From M3007 sp044224705 (GTDB taxonomy: Bacteria > Bacteroidota > Bacteroidia > Chitinophagales > Saprospiraceae), in assembly GCA_044224705.1 (NCBI GenBank), contig JBGAJY010000003.1, forward strand, positions 1 through 64,000: DNA of 64,000 nucleotides, written 5' to 3'. The notes below the pieces were generated by a model, which was given only the letters and a program-made list of their open reading frames with translations, was not told where the DNA came from and made no database searches. Shown piece after piece: positions 27,586 through 35,903 of the stretch. Position 1 is the stretch's first letter; the number at the start of each line of letters is the position of its first letter. The translations under genes and the position numbers were made by a program.

Positions 27586-28723
27586 GCGGCAAGCGTCCGG
27601 CCCCGGTGAGGGCTTCCTCTACGATGCGCTCGGGTTTTTCCTTGTGGATGTATGTAATCAGCAGATATTCATACAGTTGGGCCGATTGTGCGTCGATGTG
27701 GGAACGGACGTGTTCGCCGTGTGAGTGGGCGCGGGCGTAATTTTCTACCGCCATGGCATCCTGTGCGAGCAGCAGGTTTCTGCGAAAATCCAGTTTCTGC
27801 TGATACGACAGTATACCGACATTTTCTGCGGCCGCCAGTTCGTCCTTGGAGCCCTGCAGGTTGAGCGTTTCAGGGATGACGATCTCCTCGGTCGGCGCGA
27901 AAAAGTAGGGCGCTACGCCGCTGCGCTCCGTTTTTTGAAAACTGAAATAGCCGGAGATAAAGCGTTTTTTCCAGTCGGGTACGAGGTCCGGCTCGCGCAG
28001 ATTGTCGAGCAGGGTGCCCAGGTAATCGCGCACGGTATCCACCTGTCGCAGGAATTCAGGCAAACTGGTTTTCATCCCCCGCGTTTGCTGATACAGGTTG
28101 GAAAAGGAATCCTCCGTTTCAAATACGTTTTTGGCCAGTGTGGCGTCGAATGCGAGTTGTTTGAGCAATTCGAACAGCGGGGAAAATTCGAGCCGGTCGA
28201 GAAATGGCACAAGGCGCTCGCGCACGTCGTCCACCATGAGCGGCAAATGTATTTCCGCCAGTGATTTGGAAAATGAAGGTTCCGTAACCGCCACCAGGTC
28301 GCGGGCCGCGGCGGCCACGCGCTGCACCTGCCGGTCGCGGTTCAGGCCTTCCAGATCGACGGGTTCCGCCGGCCCGGGGGCGATGGGGTAGCCTTTCAAT
28401 ACAGGCGGAATGAAAGCGCTCCGGGCCAGTACGGTCAGCACGGCCAGTCCGGGCCTGCGCGCCGATTCGAGGAGGGCCTGATCGAGTTCCCAGCGGGCGT
28501 CGGGCGTGTTCAGATAATCAACTGAAACGATGGGCAGGAACAAATGCGCCGTTTCGAGGAAGGCGGTTGCCAGCCGGCGGTAATCTTCCTCTGCCACCGG
28601 ACGCTCGTGCCAGAACGTCAGTTCGCGCGGCGCGAAAGCCTGGCGGAGCTGTTTTTCCAGGTCGTAGGCCAGTGTTTCGTCGGCGTCGTCGGTGGAGAGG
28701 AAAATGCGGATTGGGCCGGTCAT
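27026..28723 (-). CDS. N-terminal part of a frameshifted protein with a TIR-like domain
   Basis: The start at 28723 gives MTGPIRIFLSTDDADETLAY. Residues 1-120 resemble a TIR domain: a first strand with IRIFLS, then a segment with SVDYLNTPDARWELDQALL that matches the usual S-xxYL-S-W-x-E-L pattern and supplies the Glu expected in NAD-cleaving TIR proteins. A helical region follows (about 130-370). True coding sequence ends near 27600; after that this frame reads arginine/proline-rich nonsense to 27026, while homologous-looking sequence continues in the frame of 25663-27585. The whole locus is 3061 bases, one base over a multiple of three, so one extra base (or two missing) near the GGGGCC run at 27596-27605 explains it. 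It is last in an apparent operon after the MOSC and GIY-YIG-like genes. Confidence 0.7.
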   Translation of the reverse strand: MTGPIRIFLSTDDADETLAYDLEKQLRQAFAPRELTFWHERPVAEEDYRRLATAFLETAHLFLPIVSVDYLNTPDARWELDQALLESARRPGLAVLTVLARSAFIPPVLKGYPIAPGPAEPVDLEGLNRDRQVQRVAAAARDLVAVTEPSFSKSLAEIHLPLMVDDVRERLVPFLDRLEFSPLFELLKQLAFDATLAKNVFETEDSFSNLYQQTRGMKTSLPEFLRQVDTVRDYLGTLLDNLREPDLVPDWKKRFISGYFSFQKTERSGVAPYFFAPTEEIVIPETLNLQGSKDELAAAENVGILSYQQKLDFRRNLLLAQDAMAVENYARAHSHGEHVRSHIDAQSAQLYEYLLITYIHKEKPERIVEEALTGAGRLPLAELRHPVLRPPAPLPGRGQMPHRHRRLQPSRSRRNPVRRHAQRVRRLAQRPRARHRPPCRNSRAQPRCRTPFYRGGAARLPGHLSHARRLADSRERTLRRWKIQLGQPDQLRRRRDPLFFQRTIRPRKPDRGTAGTDRRGGRGISRKTTRTIRITARKPVFQSFSQTPTARPPGSRRAPQAPDLH

Positions 28724-28797
28724 AGCGAGCGGGAAGGTACGGAAGAGGATGCTCTGGCAGGGCAAGAAATGGTGAAAAGTCCTGTACCGGCAGCCTC

Positions 28798-29154
28798 TTA
28801 TTTGCGGGGTCTGTTGTGGTACCCCTTGTCGTCGTACGGCTGCAATTCTTCGAGATACATCTGCTCGAGCAGTTTCAGTTCCCTGTTCACGTCGAGGTGA
28901 CTGTCTTCCGCTTGTTCAATTTCGGCGAGGATTTCGAAGGCGAAGTTTTGCTCGCCGTATTCCTTCCAGTCTTTTTGCAGTCCGGTATTGCGGTGGTTGC
29001 CGAATTGGAGTTCTAAGCGGTGGCGGTTCCAGATTTTATCCAGGTTGGGGCTACTTTCGAGATAGATTTTATTGTTGACGGTGTTCCTGATCTGGAAAAC
29101 GCCCATGCGGAATTTGGTGTTTTTGTATTCGTTGATCAGCTCTTTTCGTGTCAT
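28798..29154 (-). CDS. GIY-YIG-like nuclease family protein (degenerate motif)
   Basis: 118 residues from the ATG at 29154 (MTRKELINEYKN). The layout fits small GIY-YIG family proteins: GVFQIRN in the GIY position, KIYLESS in the YIG position, NRHRLEL carrying the Arg, and KLLEQMYLEEL carrying the Glu, with EYGEQNFAFEIL between. The core GIY and YIG letters are not conserved, so nuclease activity is uncertain. It lies 21 bases after the MOSC gene and 74 before the TIR-like gene on the same strand. Confidence 0.72.
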   Translation of the reverse strand: MTRKELINEYKNTKFRMGVFQIRNTVNNKIYLESSPNLDKIWNRHRLELQFGNHRNTGLQKDWKEYGEQNFAFEILAEIEQAEDSHLDVNRELKLLEQMYLEELQPYDDKGYHNRPRK

Positions 29155-29175
29155 TTCTTGTTGGTTTTTAAACAA

Positions 29176-29718
29176 TTAAACTTTTTCCAGCGGCAAATGG
29201 GGCGGCTCGGGCAGTTGAATCCGGATCGGGTCGCCCGGTTTTACCACGCCACTTTCGATCACGATGCCCATGATCCCCGCCTTACGGATCAGGTTGTTGT
29301 TTTCGTCCCGCCCGAGCACGGCGGCCATCAGGCCTTCCTGGATGCCGTTGAGCTGGTTGCAGGGATTTCGCAGTCCGGTCACTTCCACCACGGCGCTGTC
29401 GCCGATGAGCAGGCGGGCGTTTCTGGGCAAGCCGAGCAGATCGATGCCGGAGGTGGTGATGTTTTCGCCCATTTGCCCGGGAGCGACGTGGAAGCCAGAA
29501 CCTTTGAGTTCCTCGAATAGTTCCGCATGGATGAGATGCACCTGCCGAAGGTTGGGCTGTTTAGGGTCCTGCGCCACCCGGGAGCGGTGTTTGACGGTAG
29601 CGCCCATGTGGGCGTCGCCTTCCACGCCCAGGCCGGCGAGGAGGCGGATGCTCGGGGCGTTGGGTTTGGAGAGGGTGTGGGTGGGGCTGAGGTGGGTGGA
29701 GTGGACGAGGGCGGGCAT
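29176..29718 (-). CDS. MOSC-domain protein
   Basis: 180 residues, cytoplasmic. The MOSC domain fills the protein: GLGVEGDAHMG near 30, RQVHLIHAELFEEL near 60, PGQMGENITTSGIDL near 85, and the conserved cysteine in LRNPCNQL (near 115). MOSC domains occur in molybdenum cofactor sulfurase-related and YiiM/YuaD-type proteins; the Cys is thought to carry sulfur. Stand-alone members like this have poorly defined substrates. It is first in the minus-strand MOSC / GIY-YIG-like / TIR-like cluster, with a perfect palindrome 33-69 bases upstream. Confidence 0.88.
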   Translation of the reverse strand: MPALVHSTHLSPTHTLSKPNAPSIRLLAGLGVEGDAHMGATVKHRSRVAQDPKQPNLRQVHLIHAELFEELKGSGFHVAPGQMGENITTSGIDLLGLPRNARLLIGDSAVVEVTGLRNPCNQLNGIQEGLMAAVLGRDENNNLIRKAGIMGIVIESGVVKPGDPIRIQLPEPPHLPLEKV

Positions 29719-29750
29719 GGCTGATGGAGTGGCTGGTGGAATTTTGGGGC

Positions 29751-29787
29751 TTACGTTTACGAAACTTTTTAAGTTTCGTAAACGTAA
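29751..29787. repeat. Perfect 17-bp inverted repeat, candidate operator
   Basis: 29751-29767 (TTACGTTTACGAAACTT) and 29771-29787 are exact inverted repeats around TTT. The stem is AT-rich with no following T tract outside it. It lies upstream of the MOSC gene and in the 5' region of the divergent helicase gene, so an operator is at least as likely as a terminator. Confidence 0.6.
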
Positions 29788-29923
29788 ATGAATAACAGCC
29801 TCAAAATACGGACTGATACCTCTTCCAAAGATAGCGCGTGCACCCTCTTCCCCGTCAACTCCCCTTTATAAATTCAGGTAAACGGCCCCATCTGCCGGGC
29901 GATTCGCATAGCCGAAGCTGCCG

Positions 29924-29931
29924 TATCTTTG
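29924..29931 (+). promoter_or_regulatory. -7 box directly before the helicase start
   Basis: TATCTTTG fits TAnnTTTG and ends only seven bases before the ATG at 29939, which would give a leaderless or nearly leaderless transcript. No clear -33 TTTG is visible. Confidence 0.5.
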
Positions 29932-29938
29932 GCCAGCC

Positions 29939-31249
29939 ATGCTCGACAAGCCTCCGCTTCTGCTCAATTCCGACTTCACCCACACCCTCGACGTGCTGGA
30001 AAAAACCGGCCGCAGCCTCTTCGTCACGGGCAAGGCCGGCACAGGCAAGAGCACGCTCCTCCAACTGTTTCGTAATACCACCCGCAAAAAAACGGCCGTG
30101 CTCGCGCCCACCGGCGTGGCGGCGCTGAACGTGCAGGGCCAGACCATCCACTCCTTTTTCGGGTTCCCGCCGCGCATTGTCACGCCCAAGGAAGCCAGCC
30201 GGCGGGTGACGATGAAGCACCTCAAACGCCTGTACCAGAACCTGGAAGTACTCGTCGTCGATGAAATCTCGATGGTGCGCGCCGACATTCTCGACGGCAT
30301 GGACCGCTTCCTGCGCGTGAACCGGGAGAACAACCGGCCTTTCGGGGGCGTACAGGTGGTTTTTTTCGGCGACCTGTTCCAACTGCCGCCCGTGGTCACC
30401 AACGACCCGGTGGAGTCGGCCTATTTCCAGGACTACTACGAAACGCCCTATTTTTTTTCGGCCAAAGTGATGCAGGAGCCTGATTTCGAACTCGATATGC
30501 TCGAACTGCGAAAAGTGTATCGCCAGGAATCGCGGCATTTCCTGCGCCTGCTCGAAGCCATCCGGATCAATCAACTCGACTACGACGACCTCGACGACTT
30601 GAACGAACGTTTCGTGCCCAACCCCGACCTGGCCGAAAATTACATCACGCTCTGCGCCCGGAACATGACTGCCGACCGCCTGAACCGCCTGGCCCTCGAA
30701 CAACTCCCGACCAGCGAAATCACCTTCGAAGCCGAGGTGAAAGGCGCGTTCGACCCGGCCTTGTATCCTACCGAATCGGCGCTGCGCCTTCGCCTGGGCG
30801 CGCAGGTGATGTTTGTCAAAAACGACCCGGAGAAAAACTTCGTCAACGGCAGCATCGGAAAGATCGTCCAACTGGAACTGAACAATATCGTCGTCGAAAT
30901 CACCGGCGATGCGGGCCAGAAACGCCGGGTGGAAGTATCACCCATGGAATGGGAGATCGTACGCTACAAGGCGGACGAAACCGGCGGTATCGACACGGAA
31001 AGCATCGGTTCCTTCCGGCAATACCCGCTGAAACTCGCCTGGGCGATCACCATCCACAAAAGCCAGGGCAAAACCTTCGACCGCGTCGTGGTCGACCTGG
31101 GCGGCGGAGCATTTGAGCACGGGCAACTTTACGTGGCCCTCAGCCGCTGCCGCACCCTCGAAGGCATCGTGCTCAAACAACCGATTCGTCCGCAGGACGT
31201 GATCACGGATGAGCGGGTGGTGGATTTTTATGAGCGGAATTTCCGTTAA
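29939..31249 (+). CDS. Pif1-like superfamily 1B DNA helicase
   Basis: 436 residues. Walker A GKAGTGKST at 31-39, TGVAALNVQGQTIHSFF (motif Ia region) near 58-73, Walker B with LVVDEISM (Asp108, Glu109), FGDLFQLPPV (motif III), and the C-terminal AITIHKSQGKTFDRVVVDLG and LYVALSRCR motifs. This is a Pif1/RecD-type 5'-3' helicase core (PF05970 group) without extra nuclease domains. Such proteins act on structured DNA and replication intermediates; some are linked to mobile elements or defence. Its stop (TAA) overlaps the convergent dehydrogenase stop in TTAA at 31246-31249. Confidence 0.92.
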   Translation: MLDKPPLLLNSDFTHTLDVLEKTGRSLFVTGKAGTGKSTLLQLFRNTTRKKTAVLAPTGVAALNVQGQTIHSFFGFPPRIVTPKEASRRVTMKHLKRLYQNLEVLVVDEISMVRADILDGMDRFLRVNRENNRPFGGVQVVFFGDLFQLPPVVTNDPVESAYFQDYYETPYFFSAKVMQEPDFELDMLELRKVYRQESRHFLRLLEAIRINQLDYDDLDDLNERFVPNPDLAENYITLCARNMTADRLNRLALEQLPTSEITFEAEVKGAFDPALYPTESALRLRLGAQVMFVKNDPEKNFVNGSIGKIVQLELNNIVVEITGDAGQKRRVEVSPMEWEIVRYKADETGGIDTESIGSFRQYPLKLAWAITIHKSQGKTFDRVVVDLGGGAFEHGQLYVALSRCRTLEGIVLKQPIRPQDVITDERVVDFYERNFR

Positions 31250-32268
31250 ACACTGGTCAATTTGGTGTTTTGCAGCCCGATTTCCACTCGTTTTTCCACC
31301 TCTTTCAAAATCCGGTGCGCCAGTTCCAGCGCCCGGAAGCCGTCCAGCAGGCTGACGACCGGCGTGGTATTTTGCACAATGCTGTCGTAAAATGTTTCCA
31401 GTTCGCGCTGGATGGCATTCACCGGCGGCGCTTCGGGCATCTGCATGTGCAGCCATTTTTTACCGGCCGGGGTATCGAATTCCATCAACTGATCCTGCGG
31501 CGGCAGGTCGGCGGCATCGGGGGCAAAGAGCTGGACGATCTGCGCGTTTTTTTCCAAAAAGTCGAGACTGATGTACGCGAAGGGCTGGAAGATGCGCATT
31601 TTCCGCATCTGCTTGAGTGAGATGCGGCTGGCCGTCAGGTTGGCCACGCAGCCGTTTTCGAATTCCACGCGGGCGTTGGCGATGTCGGGCGTGTGGCTCA
31701 TGACCGCCACACCGCTGGCACTCACCCGCCGGACCGGGCTTTTCACCAGGTGCAGGATCAGGTCAAGGTCGTGGATCATCAGGTCGAGGATGACCGACAC
31801 GTCGGTGCCGCGCGGTTGAAAGGCCGCCAGGCGGTGGCTTTCGATGAACATGGGCTGCGAACGCACGCCTTGCAGGGCCAAAAAAGCCGGGTTGAATCGC
31901 TCGACATGGCCCACTTGCACTTTCACGCTTTGTTTTTCTGCCAAGGCCAAAAGCCGGCGCCCTTCGGAGACCGTTTCCGTGACGGGTTTTTCCAAAAAAA
32001 CGTGTTTGCCGGCGCGGATGGCCTGTGCGGCCAACCGGTAATGCGTCAAGGTTGGCGTCACAATATCCACGGCATCAACGTGTTGCAGCATTTCAGCAAG
32101 GGAACGGAAGCGGCGGATGTCCGGGTACAGGGCCAGGACGGAAGCCGCGTTTTTTTCATCCGGATCATAAAATCCTGCGAATTCCCAGCAGCTGGTGGCG
32201 AGGATGCATTTGAGGTGGATTTTGCCGAGGTGACCTACGCCGAGCAGGCCGATTTTGAGCTGGTTCAT
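31246..32268 (-). CDS. Gfo/Idh/MocA-family oxidoreductase
   Basis: 340 residues from the ATG at 32268 (MNQLKIGLLGVGHLGKIHL); the longer reading to 32553 is arginine-rich and overlaps the neighbour. The N-terminal Rossmann fold has GVGHLG at about 9-14 and the conserved GKHVFLEKPV motif with its lysine at about 95-104, followed by the usual C-terminal alpha/beta domain. Members oxidise or reduce sugars and related compounds with NAD(P); the substrate here is unknown. Last in the five-gene operon that begins with mevalonate kinase, 20 bases after the TRIC-type gene. Confidence 0.9.
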   Translation of the reverse strand: MNQLKIGLLGVGHLGKIHLKCILATSCWEFAGFYDPDEKNAASVLALYPDIRRFRSLAEMLQHVDAVDIVTPTLTHYRLAAQAIRAGKHVFLEKPVTETVSEGRRLLALAEKQSVKVQVGHVERFNPAFLALQGVRSQPMFIESHRLAAFQPRGTDVSVILDLMIHDLDLILHLVKSPVRRVSASGVAVMSHTPDIANARVEFENGCVANLTASRISLKQMRKMRIFQPFAYISLDFLEKNAQIVQLFAPDAADLPPQDQLMEFDTPAGKKWLHMQMPEAPPVNAIQRELETFYDSIVQNTTPVVSLLDGFRALELAHRILKEVEKRVEIGLQNTKLTSV

Positions 32269-32288
32269 GGCGGCAAAAATATTACTTC

Positions 32289-32909
32289 TTAACCGTCCTC
32301 CGGCTCTTTCAACCCCGGCAAACGCCATTTGTACCGCACGGCCACCAACCGCAACCCGACGATCACGCTCATGGCCAACAAGCCGGCGATGGAGGGCTCC
32401 AGTCCGCATTTCAGGAAAACGAAGTACAAAAACCCTCCGACTATGGCCGCCGAGGCATAAAAATCGGTTCGGAAAACCAATGGAATTTCGTTCAGCAACA
32501 CATCGCGGAGCACCCCGCCGAAGCAGCCGCTCACGGTCCCCAGGGCGACGCAAATGGCCGGACTCAGCTGCGCATCCAGCCCATGACCTACCCCGGCAAC
32601 GGTCGCGAATCCCAGCCCGATGGCGTCAAATGTGAGCAACAGCCGACGGATGCGGTGCAGGTGCCTCCGAAAGAGCAAAACCACCAGGTACGACCCGAAA
32701 ATGACCGAAATCGTGTTCAAATCCTGCAACCAGCCCACCGGCGTTCGACCCAGCATGAGGTCGCGGATGGTGCCGCCGCCGACCGCCGTGGCGAAACAAA
32801 TGACCAGCACGCCGAACACGTCGAGCCGCTTTGTACGGGCGGCCAACGCACCGGAAATGGCAAAGGAAGATGTGCCCAGGAGCTCGATGACGCCTCCGCT
32901 CCAGGTCAT
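32289..32909 (-). CDS. TRIC/UPF0126-family membrane protein
   Basis: 206 residues with about seven membrane helices arranged as two related halves, each carrying a glycine-rich repeat: GGGTIRDLMLGRTP near 45 and FGGVLRDVLLNEIP near 130. This double GGxxRD pattern is typical of YicG/YvgT-type TRIC cation channel proteins (PF03458). The physiological ion is not decided by sequence. The ATG overlaps the stop of the glycosyltransferase gene by four bases. Confidence 0.92.
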   Translation of the reverse strand: MTWSGGVIELLGTSSFAISGALAARTKRLDVFGVLVICFATAVGGGTIRDLMLGRTPVGWLQDLNTISVIFGSYLVVLLFRRHLHRIRRLLLTFDAIGLGFATVAGVGHGLDAQLSPAICVALGTVSGCFGGVLRDVLLNEIPLVFRTDFYASAAIVGGFLYFVFLKCGLEPSIAGLLAMSVIVGLRLVAVRYKWRLPGLKEPEDG

Positions 32910-34696
32910 TTTTGCGGCGACTTTTTGGGTGGAGCGGGGTTGCGTTCGTAGAATACGAAGCCGTTTTTGCGGTACAGTTCGCGACAGTCAGGCAACTCGG
33001 GCAGGTCCTGTAAATTGGTGATTTTTGCCACGAAATAGACTTTTTTACCCGGATTTCCGCGCGAAAGGGTAGGGTAGTCGTCCAACGTCGTGTCTCCGAC
33101 GACAGGCGGTTTTCGGGTGTAAAACAAATGGGCGTAACTTTTGAACCCCACGGGTTTGACGTAGCAGTCTTCACCGGCCTTGCTCTGGTAAAATTCAATG
33201 GCCGCGCGCTGCGAATAAGCCTCGATATTCGGCACGTTCATCAGCAAGGTGAACACGGTACACACCATGCCGCCGCCGAAAGCCGCCTGCGCCCCCGACC
33301 AATATTGTTTTTTGTACCATAAAACCGCTCCGTAAACGCTGCCCAAAGCCAGCGCCAGCCCTGGCAGGGCCTGCCACCAGTACCAGTTCACCGCCGCGTC
33401 GAGGTTGGCGACGGCAAAGGGATCGCGGGCTGCCAGGGTTTTCAGCCATTCGATGTGTTGACCCGCAAACGGCAATGCCGCCGCCGCCAGCCCGATCACC
33501 AGACCGAGCAAAGGCAGCAAAATCGTCACAGTCCAGGACCGGATGTCCCAGCGGATGGCCCGCCAGATGGTGAGCGCGCCGAGGAACGTCAGGGGGAAGT
33601 AACAAAGCGAGGAGTAGTGCAGAATTTTTGTGCGGACGATGCTGAACAGAATGAGCACCACCCAAAAGAGCAGTTGCATCCAGGTCGTCAGGTCGGAGCG
33701 CTGGCAGGTGGCCAGGGTATCGGATTCCAGCATTTCCTCTTCCGGCTGCCGGTCGCCCCAGAGATTCGGGATGGCGAACACGGAAACCGGGAAACAGCCG
33801 AGCAACAGCACCACGAAATGATACCCGAAAAAGCCGCCGTGGCCGGCGTCGGGTGTGGAAAAAAGGCGAATCTGGTAGGCGATAAATTCATGCACGAACC
33901 AGGAACCATGCAGCCCCCATTCCACAGCAAACCACAGGGCGGCAACGCTCGCCGTGGCCAGGCTGAACAGCACCATGTGCAGAAAATATCCTTTGTTGCG
34001 GAAGCGATACCGCGCCCAATACAGCCCCAATACCAGCAAGACGATCAGAAAAGCGGTGGGCCCTTTGGTCATCACAGCCAGGCCCAGCGACCAGCCTCCG
34101 ACCAGCAGCCACCTGTATTTTTGCCAAAAGCCGATGGCATTTTTAGAGGTGAAAAACTGCCAGCGGAATTCGATAAACCCGTACAAGCCCATGAAAATGA
34201 GCAGGTTGAACCAGGGGTCGATGATGCCGCTGCGAAAATACAGGTGCGGCAGCAGACTGCCCGCCCAGGCCAGCGCCCAAATCCAGCCGAACATCCGATC
34301 GTGCAATTTTCGCCCGATCCGGTATGCCAGCAGCATCGTGGCCAGTCCGCAAAGGGCGTTGGGGAGCCGGGCCGCAAATTCATTCACCCCGAACAATTTC
34401 ATGGTCGCCACCTGCATCCAAAGAAAGAGGGGCGGTTTTTCCCAAAAAGGTTCGAAATCAATTTGCGGGCGCAGGTATTGGCCCGTCTGCATCATTTCGC
34501 GGGCACATTCTGCGAAGTTGATTTCGTCCCAGTCAAAGAGGTGCACGGCGCCCAGGAAAGGGACGAACAGCAGCAAGGCAAGCGTAGTCAGCAAGTAATA
34601 GTCGCGCCGCATCGAAGGATCAAAGTGGTGGTCTGAATTTTGGGAAGGACGGTTAGGAACAACAAATGAGCTCAGCGGTTCAACGTTGGCGGTCAC
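32906..34696 (-). CDS. GT39/ArnT-like polyprenol-phosphate glycosyltransferase
   Basis: 596 residues, with about 10-12 membrane helices in the first 450. The first periplasmic loop carries the DWDEINFAECAREMM motif with the Asp/Glu expected for PMT/ArnT-type enzymes, followed by FWEKPPLFLW. These transfer a sugar from a polyprenyl phosphate to lipid A, protein or another surface acceptor. The start at 34696 overlaps the upstream permease gene by 17 bases; an alternative start at 34612 (MRRDYYLL) gives a more usual N-terminus. It is coupled by a four-base overlap to the TRIC-type gene. Confidence 0.88.
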   Translation of the reverse strand: MTANVEPLSSFVVPNRPSQNSDHHFDPSMRRDYYLLTTLALLLFVPFLGAVHLFDWDEINFAECAREMMQTGQYLRPQIDFEPFWEKPPLFLWMQVATMKLFGVNEFAARLPNALCGLATMLLAYRIGRKLHDRMFGWIWALAWAGSLLPHLYFRSGIIDPWFNLLIFMGLYGFIEFRWQFFTSKNAIGFWQKYRWLLVGGWSLGLAVMTKGPTAFLIVLLVLGLYWARYRFRNKGYFLHMVLFSLATASVAALWFAVEWGLHGSWFVHEFIAYQIRLFSTPDAGHGGFFGYHFVVLLLGCFPVSVFAIPNLWGDRQPEEEMLESDTLATCQRSDLTTWMQLLFWVVLILFSIVRTKILHYSSLCYFPLTFLGALTIWRAIRWDIRSWTVTILLPLLGLVIGLAAAALPFAGQHIEWLKTLAARDPFAVANLDAAVNWYWWQALPGLALALGSVYGAVLWYKKQYWSGAQAAFGGGMVCTVFTLLMNVPNIEAYSQRAAIEFYQSKAGEDCYVKPVGFKSYAHLFYTRKPPVVGDTTLDDYPTLSRGNPGKKVYFVAKITNLQDLPELPDCRELYRKNGFVFYERNPAPPKKSPQK

Positions 34697-35903
34697 TTAA
34701 AGTTTCGCCAATCGAATTTAAGGCCAAAACGGTAATGGATATGGCCAATCCGGCGGGCATCGCCACCCACCAGGCTGCCGGATAAGCCCGCACCGTGAGC
34801 AACAGGCTGCCCCAGGAAATACCCTTGAACTCATTGCCGCCAAAGCCTAGAAAGCTCAGCGAAGCCTCCAGCATGATCGCCCCGGCCACGCCGAAGGAAA
34901 ACGCGATGAGCGCCGAACGCATGGCATTGGGCAGCGCGTGGCGCAGCAGGGTACGCCGGTCCGGATAGCCCAAACCCCGCGCGGCGGTCACATAGTCCAT
35001 TTCCCGTACGCGGAGCAGCTCCGCCCGGACAAATTTGGCGACTCCCGTCCAACTGAACACGCCGATGAGCCCGATCAACATCCAAAGCGATTGTTTGGGC
35101 GCCATAGCCGACACCACGATGAGCAAGATCAGTTTCGGGATGGAATTGAACACCTCCGCCAGGCGCATGATGAACAAGTCGGCTGGCAGGACAATTTTTT
35201 TGGAAAAAAACGCCATCCGCCGGAACGGCAGGTACAAAGCGTTGACAATCAGCATGACGACGCAAAAAATCGCCAGACTTTCCAGCCAGACATACCAGGT
35301 TTTCCGAAGTTCAAGCAGGTCAATTCTCGCTGTAAAGGCGTAAAAAAACGCCACAACAAGGCCCAACAGATTGAACCACAGCCTGCCCCGCGACACGCGC
35401 AGCCGGTCGTCGCCGAAAAAACCCGCCAAAGCGCCCAGCGCCAGGCCGATCCCGAACGACATCGCCATGGCCAGCGCGCCAGTGAGCAGCGCAACACGCG
35501 CGCCCGCCACGAGGGTTGCTGCCACATCGCGGCCTTGCTCGTCGGTACCGAGCCAATGGCGGAACCTCGACCGGAAGCCCGGGTGAATATCGCCCGGTTT
35601 GGCGCGGCTCACCGAGGGGTCGCGAATCCATTCGCCCGGTGAAAAAGGGATGGGCGCAAACACCGCCGCATCGAACGGGTAGCGTTGCCAGGATTCGGTA
35701 AGTTCAAGGGAATCAAGTAGTTGGACACCATAAGGCTGGTGCGGATCGACGAACGCCATGCGCAGTCCCGGCCAGTAGGTCTTATCTCCGACACGGCACC
35801 ACAACGGGCGGCTGTTGGCCAGAAAATCGCGCGCCAGGGCCATGAACAGCAAAAGCCCGAGTACACCCAGGGCGGGGCGCAGCCGTTTTCGCAAAAGGTT
35901 CAT
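34680..35903 (-). CDS. ABC transporter permease, OppC/DppC type
   Basis: 407 residues: an N-terminal membrane anchor, a periplasmic segment with HWLGTDEQGRDVAATL (the hallmark opening of DppC/OppC permeases), then five or so membrane helices and the EAA-type loop near DYVTAARGLGYPDRRTLLRH. Partner permease, ATPase and binding protein genes are absent from this operon, so its partners must be encoded elsewhere. The ATG overlaps the mevalonate kinase stop by four bases. An insertion near the middle (YAFTARIDLLELRKTW) lengthens it relative to typical DppC, as seen in some Bacteroidota members. Confidence 0.9.
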   Translation of the reverse strand: MNLLRKRLRPALGVLGLLLFMALARDFLANSRPLWCRVGDKTYWPGLRMAFVDPHQPYGVQLLDSLELTESWQRYPFDAAVFAPIPFSPGEWIRDPSVSRAKPGDIHPGFRSRFRHWLGTDEQGRDVAATLVAGARVALLTGALAMAMSFGIGLALGALAGFFGDDRLRVSRGRLWFNLLGLVVAFFYAFTARIDLLELRKTWYVWLESLAIFCVVMLIVNALYLPFRRMAFFSKKIVLPADLFIMRLAEVFNSIPKLILLIVVSAMAPKQSLWMLIGLIGVFSWTGVAKFVRAELLRVREMDYVTAARGLGYPDRRTLLRHALPNAMRSALIAFSFGVAGAIMLEASLSFLGFGGNEFKGISWGSLLLTVRAYPAAWWVAMPAGLAISITVLALNSIGETLSDRQR

